This document shows, one piece after another, positions 28,409 to 40,900 of a stretch of 64,000 nt of DNA; the first letter of the stretch is position 1; every line of letters begins with the position of its first letter. Both the position numbers and the translations under genes were made by a program. The stretch is taken from positions 1,028,605-1,092,604 of the forward strand of contig CM030945.1 of NCBI GenBank assembly GCA_018136815.1, given 5' to 3'. This stretch comes from Isochrysis galbana. Lineage: Eukaryota; Haptophyta; Isochrysidales; Isochrysidaceae. The notes under the pieces are model-generated. The model was not told the DNA's origin. It searched no databases and saw nothing but the letters and a program-made list of their open reading frames with translations.

Positions 28409-31400
28409 ATGGACGCTCTCATCCGCGCCTCAGCAGCGGCCAGTGCGGCAAGCGGGGGCGCGCAAAAGCGCGGTTCGAGTATGAGCAGCAGCAGTATCTT
28501 CGGCAAGAAGAGCCGCCCCGACCAACAAGCCGAGCCCACACGCCAGCCTGGCCGAGGCAGAGGGCGAGGAGCAGCTGTGTCCTCCGGCAGTGGAGTGCCG
28601 AAGCCTCAGCTCTGCCAGTGGTTCCTTCAGGGCCGGTGCCGCTTCGGGGACGAGTGCTCGAACCTGCATATGACCACTTCCTCCAATGTGGCCAAGCATA
28701 CTACCAAGCCTGACAAGACGCAGCAGAAGGCGCAGCTCGCCGCCAAGCTCGCGGCGGCAAAGGCCAAGCTTGCGGCGGCAAAGGCGGCAAAGGCAGGCCG
28801 AGGACGTGGGGCCCCGCCTGCCACAGCCGGACGTGGAGCCACCGCGGAGACCAGTGCCGCTAGTGGCATCTTTTCGAGGCTAGGGGCGTCGCCCGGAGTC
28901 TTGGTGGGTGCACCGGCAACTGCTGAGCAAGCCGAAGACGACGTGGCCGATTTGGCTGCAGCTGCCGCAGAGGCCTGGGAAGAAGGCGAGGAATGGGGAG
29001 AGGAGTGGGGTGAAGAGGGCGAAGAGTGGGGCGATGAAGCGTGGGGAGAAGGAGATGGGGAGGCAGAAGGCGAGGGCGAGGGCCAGGGCGAGGATTGGGC
29101 AGGCGAGGAAGGGGACGAGGACGGCGAGGCTGAGGAGGCAGGAGAGGATGAGGGCGAGGAGGATGCGCAGGAGGGCGTGTCGAACGAGCTCTCTTCAATA
29201 CCGGAGAGCTTGGCCGAGGCCATGGCGGCGGCGGCAGATGCGCGTGCCGCCTCATCCACCGCCGCTGCAGCCGAGGTTCCAGATATGAGCAGGGGAGACG
29301 AGGTGAGCAGCGGAGGCGAGGAGGCAGCCGCCGGGACTTGCATTGGCGGCGCTCCGCGTGCCTCTGGAAGCCAAACAACCAAGTTGGGTGCGGGGGGCCT
29401 ACGCCGAAGCGTCTTGAAGCGCACTGCCGCAGACGCGAGCTCTCCGCCCCAAGGGATCTCCCCACCACCATTAATGGGCGTTTCACACACCTCGCCCGAT
29501 ACGGTGGGCGCGGGGCGTGGCTCTCCTGGTGACGGGCATCCCAAGCGGGCCAGAGCGCTCCCGGGGAGCGCCAACAATTCGACGAGCTCTGGAACACCGG
29601 CACCCACTGGGATCGCCAAGACCAGGCTCGTCTTCGGCCCCGGTTCCACCACGAGCGCAAATCTCGATGCTCTCTCTCGCGAGGCGGCCGCCTCTCGTGC
29701 CGTTCGCTTTGAACGGCCCTTCATTCCTGCCGCCATCGCACTGGGTGCTAGAGGTGCAGCTGCGGCTCCAACAAGCTTCTCCAGCAGTTGTGACCTTGCT
29801 GTGCGTGCAGCAGGCGTCGAGTTCGACTGGTGAGCAGCAGCAATGTGCTATGTAACGGATCCCAACTATCAACTTCCGTTGCATGCGGCACTTGCTTTCT
29901 GTTGGACTCAACCGCTGTGCTCACCATTTACATTGTCGCTTCCGTCACTGGAGGCGTCACGCACGGAAGAGAAATGGTGTGTGACCCCACCCCACGCCAA
30001 CCCTACCTACCCTATCCTACCCTCCGGACTCAGGTACATTCCTCCACCCTACTCCTGGTCTGCGCTCTCTTTTCCTCCCTCGCGCGACGAGGGCGCTGAC
30101 GGACGCAACTTTGCCGACGGAGGCGGATGGGTGCGTGATTGCTTGGCCATGTCTAGACGCGCCACGTTACCACGCATCGTACACATCCACGTGGCCCTCT
30201 GTCACCTTATCCCACCATCTCAGAGGTGTGTCGTATGGCTACACCACCCGCTCAAGAAGAGGTATTCTCACGACTACTCTGCCCACGCTGTCGCTGCAGG
30301 GGCGTTGCAGCGAAATGTGCCCATCAGAAGAGGTGCACGAGCGTCTACACATCGCGCCCAACGCCAACTTGCAGGAGACGGACCCCCTTACCGGAGAGCC
30401 TGACGCGGCCTGGCTGGTTACAATGTTTCATCGGAATGACGCGGGTGAGCTATCGTAGTCACCTTACCAATTACCTCCAAGCGCACCATCCATGTACACC
30501 GCCGTGGTGGAGGGGCACCCCTGCGTTTCTTTTTCGGCCGTGGCGTTGCTTGTTGACAAGCCAGCTCAGAAGCGCCCAGCACCTGACAGGCCTGGCCCCT
30601 TGATTCGCCTCCCCGCGTTGCAGCTCGCGTGTGGAAACCCACCGACATCCGCAACATTAGCGCGCTCGCAAACTCCGTGGAGCACCTGCTCACTGTGGTG
30701 CTGCCGCGCCGGTTCCCCGCGTTCCCTGGCGGTCCATGCCCCGCGGAGGCGGCAGCTTGGGAAAACGCAGGCGACACAGCCTCCATCGGGTGGGAAGGTG
30801 TCAAAGGAGAGCCCCCCTTTATACGTACAGCCAGCTTTGTCAGAGATCGGCTGCGGCAGGTGAGCATGCTTTGGATGTGGGGCCATATCACCTACGTCTT
30901 GATCACGTTGCTAGCGCCGCCCGCCCTCATGCCTCGTTCTTGCATCCCGCACTACCCTGAGCATGGCTTCATGCGTCAAAATTGTGGTTTGCTCTCAGCG
31001 GTTTTTTCTCTGCCGGTTCGTGCCCTCCTTGGCGAGCAGGTGCGACAGGAACTGACCATGCAGCAGCCTTCGTTCTCTCTTGCCGCTCGTGAGGTCGCAG
31101 TTGACCTCCTCGAACAGTGCACGCGCTTTCACATCATGGTGGAGCACCGCTGTTGCGAACTGGGCCTTAGAAATCTGTAAGTCGTGGATCCCTCTCCTAT
31201 GCTTGCTCTGCTCGTGTGGGTCCTACTTGATTCCTCCTCTTTGAATGGCCATACGTCGCGCTGCTTTATTGAATGTTATGTCGCACCTGGCCATCGTGCC
31301 CGCCGTTTGCCCGAGACCAACCCCAACTTCTTGCTTCTCAGCCCGCCGGACGACGCCAAGTTCGACTCGCGAATGAACATGCAGATGTATACGCAGGCGC

Positions 31401-34400
31401 TCTCCGGGCTGCAGCAGCTGTACGAGGAGCTCCGGCATCATGGAGTCCAGGTGCTATTGTGCCCCGACACATCGGCTTCCATGTTGTAAAGAAGGCGTGT
31501 GCACTGAGCCGCAGCGCGCCCTACTCGTCCTCACGTTGCACCTGTGATTCCGCGTCTTGACATCGCAGTGCGCCAACGAGGCCGAGTTTCAGGCGTACTA
31601 CCTCGTTTCGTCGGCGGATCCTGACGTCCTCTTCGGCAGGCTCGCCAGCCTTCCGGCGGAAGTGTTGAGCGACCCTTGCATGCAGATCGCTCTGCGTGTG
31701 GTCGCCGCCATCCAAGGCGGCGACTTTGGTGCCTTTTTTCGTGAGCTGAAACGCGCGTCGTACCTCACTGCTTGCCTGATGCATAAGCACTTCGAGACGG
31801 TGAGTGCCCAACTGCTTTTGCCCCTCCTATCCCTTAGTATTGCGCTCGCCCTCACATGTGCGGGGCCTTCCGATCGAGCTAGTATACCTGAAGTGCTCGT
31901 GGCGTTAGAGCTCGCCATCGTTCACCGGCGTGCGCGTCAAACAAGCGCTGTTCTCACTCCTTGGCTGCGCCGCGCGCAGGTTCGGCAACGCGCCGTCGTT
32001 GCAATCAATCGAGCTTTTGCACCTCGGCCTGACTCCAAAGTGGAACTTCCGCTGGCCGATTTCCAACGAATGCTTCGCCTCGAGGACGCTGAGGAGGCGA
32101 AAGCGATCGCTGATTTTTACGGTTAGTCTCCTCTTCAACCGTCTGCGTTTGCTAGAGACGAGCAATCCAGTAGGGTGGGGCTTAGCCGGAGACTTCGAAT
32201 GCTCAGCCCATAGTGTCATTCCGCGATGGACTTGAGCTCTACGATTGCTCAGCCTGCCCCTACTGATCAGCATTACAAGCCGTTCTTGTGCTTATACATC
32301 TTCCATGTGTCTTCAGGCTTGCATCTTTCTCCGTCTGGCACTGCCGTCCTCCTCACGGGAACATCGCGCATTTACCCGAAGACAGACGCTGAAGGCGCCC
32401 CCATCCTCCCGCCCCTAGTGTGCTCTCGCTCCATTATCGAAGCCAAACGTGAAGGGATTCCAGTTTGCCAGCTGATGATGTCTCCGAAGCCGCCGCCAAA
32501 GTTGGTGGAGCTCGTCGGCGGGGTCCCGGCTGTTGCCGCAGCCACGCTGCCCTCGCCCCGCGCTATGATCGCCTCGGTCGCTGCCAAGCAAGCTGGCGGT
32601 AGCAACAGCACATCGGCAGGGGTCACAACGTTCCCTCTACGCCCAGCGGCATCGACATCGGCGAGTAAACCGTCCGGCGCGCCCTCTGCCGCCTTGCCAT
32701 GTGCTGGAGCCGTCGTGACCAACTCGTTTCCGCCAGCCAACGTTTGCGAGGGGGCTCCCAAGCGCACGCTTAGCTCATCTGAACCATCGTGGGGTTCAGC
32801 TCCTGGAGCAGTTTTCGGTTTCAGCAAGGCAGCTACGGCGACTTCGGGTGGTACACCTTTACCAACCTCGAAATCCCCGCCTACTGCAAGCCACAGAGCG
32901 CCAGGCCCCACAGCTAGCACACCACTTACCTCGGATACGAGTAAAATTACCTTCGATCAAAGTAGCGCCAACGTTGCTGCTTTGGGGCCTTCTACACCTA
33001 CCGCTTTTCCGGTTGCTGCGACGTCGACCTTACAGCTTTCGGCCGCCGCTGCCGCTTTCACTCCCTCTACCACGACATTCACCGGGGCCATTCCTGCCAC
33101 TCTTTCTCAAGCCCCGGCGGGGGCTGCTATCAGCCTTCCAGCCCCGGCGGTGGCTCCGTTCACAGCAGCTTCCTTCATAATCGGTGCAGCTCCTGTACCG
33201 GCGCCATCGCTGCCAACGATCTTAGCGGCGCCCGCACCCGCTCTAGTAGCACTATCGAGCACCGCTTCAGGGGTTCCCGGCACCACGATTGCAAATACGA
33301 CGGCAGCCAGCGCACCGTTTGCACCTTCATTCATGCCCTCAACGACATCTCCCTTTGTAGCTGAGAACTCGCCACCCACCACGACGGGCCCTCAATCGAG
33401 CACCAGTGCTAGTCTTGCTACCGCCACACCGGTCACATTCAGTTTTGGCGGTGAGCGCCCAGCGCCAACTTTTGTGTTCCCATCATCACCGGAGGAGTCG
33501 CCTGCTAAGCCTGTGTGGTCGATGACGCTAGATGATGATGAGGTGCGCGTCGACGCACCGCTCGCCCGGGCTCGTGGTCGAGCAACAGCGGAGATTTGCT
33601 TTGAGATGGAGGTTGAGATGGTGGAGAAGCTTGTACACGAAGTCGCTAATGAGGCTGTGGGTGACCGGTACGCGTTGTGGATCGACGATGCCCACGGCCG
33701 CAAGGAATTCCGGCACCCCGCTTGGCTCGATAGGATAGCTGCAGCCAATAGTGCCGATCTCGGCAGCAGGCAGCACATGGCGTCCCAGTTACCAGTCCTC
33801 AAGCTTCGCTTCAGTCATTGGGCAACTGCCACGAACGCGGGACGAGAACGACGAGCTGCATTCGGCGCTAAGCGGCGCAAGCAGCGCGATGCGAGTACAT
33901 CAGGAACGTGGCCTTTGGGAGGAGGGGCAGAATTCGGGGGACCATGCGCGAACACGCCGCTATCCATGCGGCACATCCCGATGGCCACCTGGGGCGGTAG
34001 TGCCGCACGAATCCTCGAGCTTGCCGGGGAGAGGGCTGATCCGGCGCGCACAACTACCCAAGCGGCATCCCGGCCGCTGGAAGTCCGCAGCACGAAGCCT
34101 ATGCCTTGCACCCCAATCAGTGCCTCTGGCCAAGCTCCCTTCGGCATAGCTCCCATCCGTTCCTCTCCGGCGCGCAACGAGGCTCGTGTCATCGAGTTGC
34201 ATCCGATCCTACGATCGAACGTAGTTCCTACAAGTGTCCGCCCGCTTGGCTGGTGGTGGGCTAAGCCAGATCCATTCTCTCCTCGAGCCATCGGAACGAG
34301 CCCTATTGGGGGGGCTACGTCACGTGCGAGCCTTGATGGGGGGCTCGGGATGCGGGACTTCGACGAGGTTGACGATGATGCCGACGGCATTCATCGACCT

Positions 34401-34946
34401 GCATCCAGCGGGTTCTCTTTCCCAGGCGAGTCCTTCCTTTCCTCCGATGAAGTCCGGGAGTCGATCGCATCGGCATCTCAAGCCCTCACTTCTGCGTCCT
34501 TCTCGCTTACTGCCCCACTGCTGGAGGCAGTGCGCGCTGCAAAGAAGCAAATGGTCGCCGTCGCGATTTCACTTGGGGGAGCAGCGAGTGACACTTACGA
34601 GTCAACGCGAGCACATGTGACCACGCCTCGGCCATCTCCCACAAGGGCTTCTATCTCTAGCCCAATACCATCAACTCGTTACGTCGCTCCGGGGATCGCA
34701 TACGGGGAGAGGCAGGATCTTGTTAATCAGAAAGACAGCCGTAATGCGGTAGCACAAGCCTCGATTGGAGATGCTCCGGCACGGGTGCCATGCGTCAATA
34801 TCGATCAAGAGATGGACGAGGCCGATCGCAACGGTGATGACTCCGTTGTAAAACTTTTGGCATTGGCACGTGCTGCACGGCGAGAGAGAGAGGCCCTTGC
34901 GGACAAGATCACTCGCGCGCAACGAATAGTAGCCAGAACGAGGTGA
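28409..34946 (+). CDS. CCCH zinc-finger / SAC3-GANP mRNA export protein (nine exons)
   Basis: Exons 28409-29829, 30034-30130, 30300-30444, 30624-30859, 31040-31176, 31342-31450, 31569-31799, 31980-32121 and 32317-34946 join with all phases matching, giving about 1715 aa; all eight introns are GT-AG, 118-204 nt. Residues 69-87 are a CCCH finger (CQWFLQGRCRFGDECSNLH, C-x7-C-x5-C-x3-H), which binds RNA. An Ala/Lys stretch and an acidic W-E-G-rich region follow. From about residue 507 GRCSEMCPSEEVHER opens the SAC3/GANP domain, continuing with LLEQCTRFHI, CANEAEFQAYYL and FFRELKRASYLTACLMHKHF. In other eukaryotes SAC3/GANP scaffolds the TREX-2 complex at the nuclear pore. FSFG near 1214 and a helix near 1266-1300 (EMVEKLVHEVANEAV) may be a pore contact and a Sus1-binding CID. 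The C-terminus is a basic coiled coil. SAC3 identity is strong; the N-terminal join rests on splice phase only. Confidence 0.88.
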
Positions 34947-36280
34947 TTTAGAGGCGGCCCGCCACGAATGCCAACTCATCGATGGACGTCTCTCATTGTA
35001 TCGACAGTCTATCGTCCCTCCCTAAAAGGGGTTGCTGTGAGCGCAACGTGTGGCCGTTCACGACCCCGTATCTAGATGGCTATCAAGGCTATCCGGCGAG
35101 CCCATCTATGGCACCGCACAATATGCATAGACAGCTCGTTGGCTGACATGCATAATTCGGCCAAAATCAATGAACTTTGCATATTTATTTCACATGAGGG
35201 AGAGCACGCTCCCTCCCCAGTTCTGATTCCGTCAAAAGTGGGCAGGTCTAGTTGAATTTGAGCTCCACCAGACACACTACATAAGGCGAACCCCTCTTGA
35301 AGATTCAGGGCTACCGCTACCATCTATGTATCTACAGCACTTGCGCGCGCTCTATAGCACCACATCGCCTTCGCTATCCCCCTTTCCTTCCGCTCCCCTT
35401 CACCCCTTCGGTTTCCTTTTCCTATTCGTTTCCGGGGCCAGGCATCAAACATGCACCTATGTGCGACATTGATTGAGCGCATAAAGCACAAACAACCGCT
35501 ACGGCTCCTACGCCTTTGTTAATTAAAAAACATTCTTGAAAAGGTCTGCTAAGCTACTAGGGAAAAAAACTTCTTAATATTCTCGCCGCGCGCGCGACCC
35601 TGCACGTCTAGTCTGCAACCACGCCCGCATCCCTTATCACTCCCCCCACTTGCCTTGCGGATTGCGGCTCGTCCCCTCGTGCTCTACTTAGTTAGGGGGT
35701 CGGTGTACGGGGCTTCCGGTGACATGCGGCGTGAACCGATCCCCGATGGCCGATGGTCTAGTCTTACACTCCCTCTCGCCCCATCGGGCTATCGGCTGTC
35801 TCGTGTTTCCTTTTTGTTTGTCCATGTACCAGGTTTTTGGGGCCTCATTGGTTCCGGGGGCTGTGGGTCGCGTAGGTCAGGGGTGGGATGTTTTGTGTTT
35901 TGTTGTAGTTACGCGAGTCTTTCCGCCATGAGCCATGTCGAGCGCTTGTGTTACTAGGGCTAGGTTCGCGCTCATCGCGAGGTGTGTGGTGAATGAGTGT
36001 GAGTGCGGTGTGGTGTGCGAGTGCGAAGGGTGGGAATGGACGCATGTATGACTTGATGGAGGCATGGAGAGATGGGCGGAGCTAAGTGTGGGCGGAGCCG
36101 GGACGGGATGAGACGAGGGAAGGGTGCCAGGCCCGGCGTGGACCTCTCCCGAATGCTCGGATGCGAACTGAGTGACGGCACGTGGCGGCGAGGCCGGCCG
36201 AGTCCGTGCCGAGGCGGGCGGCCCAGAGGAGCGCGGAGTCGCTCGCGCTCAGGAGGGAGGCGGCGCTGGCGGTCGGGCTC
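34947..36280. other. Intergenic, short repeat copies
   Basis: No supported gene. About 35285-35315 (TTGAAGATTCAGGGCTA) resembles 13404-13425, and about 35567-35622 resembles 9686-9752. About 36140-36300 is a GC-rich stretch resembling the flank of the repeat at 60.8 kb. Confidence 0.4.
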
Positions 36281-36309
36281 GCGTGGACGCTCGAATTCTA
36301 GCAAGGGGG

Positions 36310-37232
36310 TGTCGCATCCGCGATCGACCTTTTTGTTTTAGAAGTTGTCTGCGTTTCTATGTCCCCTCCTTGCAGGCTAGTCACTAGTCACCGTCGCAGG
36401 ATCCTACATTCGCCCATTCGCCCTTGTTGCCCTCGCCTCCTTTGTCGCCTCCCTTGTCGCCTGCTTGCCCCTCACCTGGCTTACCTCCTTGCGTGCTCCT
36501 CGCGTTTTTAGGCTAAGTCGCGCGTTCAGGTATCGCCGGTGCAAGGAACCGCCCCCTTGTGTGACCCTGATTCCCCCTCAGGTGTTGGCCGTTGGATTAT
36601 ATCGTGGCGCTGTTTTACTTCGGTCTTCATCAAATCACTTAAGGGTTTTCGAAAGATTCCCTCCTTATTCCTGTGCGTAACTGTCGCCCCCGTTGGATCG
36701 TCCGTCGCCCCGTCGCTCTCTTGTCGGCATTCTCTTCCTTGTTCGATCTGTCAGCAGGTTCCTGTGCGTTCCGTGATAAGGATACGTTAGTGTGGAGAGT
36801 GTTGACGTGAGTGTAGTGTCATCTCGTCGGTCCATCGGCCTCTAGCCGTCTGTCGTCTGTCGTTCTTCGTTCGTCGCTCTCGTTCTCGTCCTCGTTCCCG
36901 TTCTCGTCCCTCGTTCTCAACACTACCTCAATACCAAACCTCTCCACTCCCTCAGCCCTGCTAGCCTATCCATCCCGATCCGCCCAGCCATGTCCGCTCC
37001 GTCGTCGCGCTCGCCCTCGCCCAAGCCCGTCCTCCCGCCTTCCTCTGCTGAGGAGGTGGTCCAGCCCGTCATTCCATCACTCCCGGCCACCTTCGCCGCG
37101 CCTTCCGCCGATCGTCTCCCTTCCGAATCATCGCATATCGAGCCCGTGGTCATGCTCGATCCGTCAGGGAAGCGGGCGTGGCTGTGGCTGCGGATGAGTT
37201 ATGCAGGGTCGCGCGCGCGGCGAGATTGTTAA
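36310..37232 (+). mobile_element. Retroelement-like 5' module with truncated ORF (copy 1)
   Basis: Starts TGTCGCATCCGCGATCGACC, preceded by the purine-rich TAGCAAGGGGG. After 680 bp an ATG at 36990 opens MSAPSSRSPSPKPVLPPSSA, a Ser/Pro-rich frame of 80 codons ending at 37232. The copy at 45856 is close to identical over about 800 bp, and the minus-strand copy at 60793 has the same spacing to MSAPSSRSRSP. The conserved leader and shared ORF start suggest the 5' end of a retrotransposon polyprotein (possibly gag), here truncated. No reverse transcriptase is attached. Confidence 0.6.
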
Positions 37233-37439
37233 GAAGTTTTTTTAGAGGTCGTAAGCAAGCATAAGCAGGGGCAGGGGTGCTTACCAAACGATTCTTCTAA
37301 CCAAGTGAGCTTTTCGTAGGCGTGCTTAGAAATAGTAATACTACTAGTAAGCACCGTACACTGCTACGCTCTAAGTTCTACGAGTAAGATCTGCATTCAG
37401 CAGATCTCCCCCCCCCTGTATTTCAACCCTCTCTCTCCC

Positions 37440-37960
37440 CTCTCCGCGGCGCCGCGCGTATTCCTGTGAAAAAAGTACCTCGCTCTCCTCTTCCTTCCTT
37501 CTCCTTCCTAGATCTAAATTACTCCTCTCTCCTTTTCTTCAGTCGCTTCTCTCACCCTCCAACACTCCGATACATTCATCTTCACTGCCCTATATACTAC
37601 CTACATCTAGAACCTCTCACTTCTACTCTAGTAGTTGTAGCCCCTTCCTTCCTCTGTCTCTACAACCTCTCAATTATTTCCCATGTATTTCCCATACTCA
37701 TATATTATCCTGCCTCTCTCACTTCTCTCCTTCTGCTCTCTTCTTCTCCGCCCCCCCCCCCCTCTCTCTCCCCAGCGTCTCTCTCTTCTTCCCGCCCCCC
37801 GCCCCCTGCGCCCCCCACCTCTCCCTCTCTCTCCTCGGCGCTCTCGCTCTGCCCCCCCCCCCTCCCCCCCTCTCGCGCTCTCCTCCCCTTGCCCGCCTCC
37901 CCCCCCTCCTCTCTCTCTTGCCGGTGCATCAGGCTGCCGCGCGGGTCATCGCTCGCACCG
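37440..37960 (+). promoter_or_regulatory. Pyrimidine-rich leader of the 37961 gene
   Basis: Over 400 bp of CT- and C-rich sequence ends at the ATG 37961. The frame stays open through it, but it reads as SLSPPP low complexity before the signal peptide. It is most likely promoter plus 5' UTR. Confidence 0.45.
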
Positions 37961-40900
37961 ATGCCGCATGGCACCGGCCTCCTCGTCCTCCTCCTCGCCG
38001 CGCTCGCCCAGCAGTCTGTGATAGGAGCGCCGAGTGCAAGTGCGAGCGTGAGCCAAAGCCAGCCGACGCCCGCGCCTACGCCTGCCCGCCCCCCCGTGGC
38101 GAGACCGGTGCCCAAGCCACCACCGCCGCGGCCGCCGCAGCCACCCCCACCTCCGCTACCTCCGCGCCTGCCGCCCAACGTGCTGCCGCACACGGGTGTG
38201 GCAGCCAGTCGGCCGAAAACCTCACCTCCTGGAAGTACAGCAGCCGACTCTGCCAATGCCATCACGCCAGCGCCGCCGCAGCCGCTCAGTGTAAGCGGTT
38301 CTGGCAGCACTCATTACACAAGCGGAAGCCCTGGTGCTGCCGATACGCGTGCTGGAGATGCCTCTGAGAACCGGGCTGTGGCCTCGCCGAATGCGGCCGG
38401 CAAGGGCGATTCCATGGCAGCCAAAGCCAGACAGCCTTCGGATTTAGGCGTGAGGGAGGCGTCTTTGGTGCGAGCGGGCTCAGGGACAGCGAGTGGGCCT
38501 TCTCCTCATTTCGAGACCTCCTCGGATCTAGCCGCGGAAGAGCTGGCAATGGCTGCTGCAGATGCCGCCGCGGCAGCAGCGGAGCTGTCTGTGGGACTAT
38601 TTTCAGATTCTATTCCTTCAAGAACGACGAACGATGCCATTGCATTTGGCAATCCTGAAGCACCGCAGCGGGGTGACGCGGAGGCAGCCCAGGGTGTGAG
38701 CTCCCGCTCCATGTCTAATGGGTCAGTAGCGCAGGCAGATGGAGTGGCAGCCAAGCCTAATGCATCTCTCACGGATGAGAACGAGCCGGACCTTGCCTCC
38801 CTCACCAAGTCTAGTGCTGAGCCTCCTCCACCGAAGGTTAGCCTAGATGGCCAGCATGGAGGGGTGCCATCGGCAACATTGCCAGTCGCTGCAGCAGCTC
38901 CTGAAGCGCACCAGCATACGGCCACCGCGAACGATGCCGCTAAGGCGTTCATGTCGATTGAGGCCAACGGCTCTGATGTCTTAGCAACTCCATTGCTTGA
39001 GGAAGTCGCCCACACTCTGAACATCACGCATGGCAGAGCGGTAGTCAGTAGCAGCTCCGTCAGTGGTGGTGGCGACGCGGCTGACAATGCTGGTCCAACA
39101 GCCGGATTGTCTCAGGCCGCTGTTGCAACAGAGCGCAAGCGAGAGGGAATCGCAACGGAAGCGACTATTCAACAGACCGAGTCGGAGGCCACCCACCCCC
39201 TTGACCCTCATGCCGCTGATTTGCATGAGGATTTAGATGCAGTTGAGGCTTTACTGCACGACGAGGTCCAGTCGTCATCGAGCGTCCAATCTCAAACCAA
39301 GGCTGACATTCTGGAGGGAGAGTACAAGTCGGCAAAGACGAACGCAATGCAATCTGACTATGCAGCTTCTGTGGCATCTGGCGCGGCCGCAATGAAGTCC
39401 TTGCCAAATCTTAAAGAGTCGATGCCGCCAGACGCCACAGGGACTTCATCGCCGAGCCTATCACCCGCGTTGCCCTCACAGCTGCCTCCACCACGCAGAC
39501 GCGACGCCGAGGATGTCTTGGAGCAGTCGACTTCGGCAGTGCCAGCCCAAAACAGTGCAGGCACATCTCCCACACCGTCGGCATCTGCAACGGGGCCGGA
39601 GCCAGGATTCGAGCGTACGAAGACGACAGCACCTATGGAAAACGGGGTGCCCATCAACCCTGATCCGCAGTCTAAGCGGACCGCCACGCCGTTGCCCAAA
39701 GGCGAGGCATCACCCAGCAGCGTCGAGCCTATGGCCGCTGGCGCGTCGCCTATAATCCCGACGTGGGCGTCGCAGAAGGACAGCATGCCCTCCCCCCCGC
39801 CCGTGCTCCCATCGCCTAGTGGTGCTCAGCCGGCGGTAGCCTCTGCGTCGCCCATCTCGCCAATAGCGGCAGTGCGGGTGCTGAGCTCGACCTCCACCGA
39901 TCCGATGCTCGCATCCCCAAGCGGCGATCAGCCGATGGGAGTGGGCGCATTGCCCGTGATACCGACATCGTCGCAGAAGGGGAACCCGCCTTCTACCACG
40001 CCTGTGCTCCCATCACCTCCCGGCGCTCAGCTGGAACCTAATGGCTTATCGCCCGCCTCGTCGGCAGCGATGCTGCAGAAGGATAACTCTGCCTCCACGG
40101 CTTCGCTTGCATCGCCTAGCAGCGCTCAGCCGGCAGCGGCTGGCGCCACGCTGACAACACTGCCACAGGAGGAGAGCTCGACCTTTGCTTCACCGGTGGT
40201 CGCATTGCCCGGTGGCGCTCGTCCAGGGGCAGTGAGCTCTGAGCCCGCCACGCCGGGAGCATTGTCGCAAGAGGGCTCGATATCTACATCGCCGGGGCCC
40301 GCATCACGTAGCGGTGTTCAGCCGTTGGCGATAGAGGTGTCGCCCGTCTCGTCGGTGACGCCGCAGAAGGAGAGCTCAACCTCCGCCTCACCAATGCTCG
40401 CAATCCCTAGTGGTGCTCAGCCGTTGGCGGTGGATGTGCCGCCGCCGGCGATGCCATATAACGAGGGCTCAACCTCCGCCTCACCAATGCTCGCAATCCC
40501 TAGTGGTGCTCAGCCGTTGGCAGTGGATGTGCCGCCGCCGGCGATGCCATACAACGAGGGCTCAACCTCCGCCTCACCAATGCTCGCAATCCCTAGTGGT
40601 GCTCAACCGTTAACAGTGGATGTGCCGCCGCCGGCGATGCCATATGACGAGGGCTCGGCCTCCGCCTCGCCAATGCTCGCGTCGCCCACCGGTGCTCAGC
40701 CGGCAGCGATGGTTGGGTTGTCCGCAACGCAGGCAGCGGTGCGTCAACAGGGAAGCTCTGCATCTGCCACGCTCGTGCCAGGATCTTCCTCCACTCCTAC
40801 GCTCGAGGGATCTCGTCATTCACCGGAGCAGACTTCTGCTAGCCCAACCTCCACGCCACCATTAACAGTCGCCGATCTTGACGTGAGCGGTGGCGCTGTC

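Noticed and set aside
27829-28539. Long SLLSLLSLL or RRERRERR frames across the purine tract
   Set aside because: They are consequences of the 9-bp repeat; the sense frame has no ATG within the tract.
28627-29736. 369-codon minus-strand frame under the CCCH exon
   Set aside because: Antisense shadow; the sense frame carries the CCCH finger and joins in phase to SAC3.
32226-32316. ATG 32226 as a start of a separate 906-aa protein
   Set aside because: The acceptor at 32316 and phase match with 32121 continue the SAC3 domain, so this ATG lies inside an intron.
37466-37960. Upstream extension of the 2226-aa protein
   Set aside because: Low-complexity pyrimidine sequence without an ATG choice better than 37961, where a signal peptide begins.
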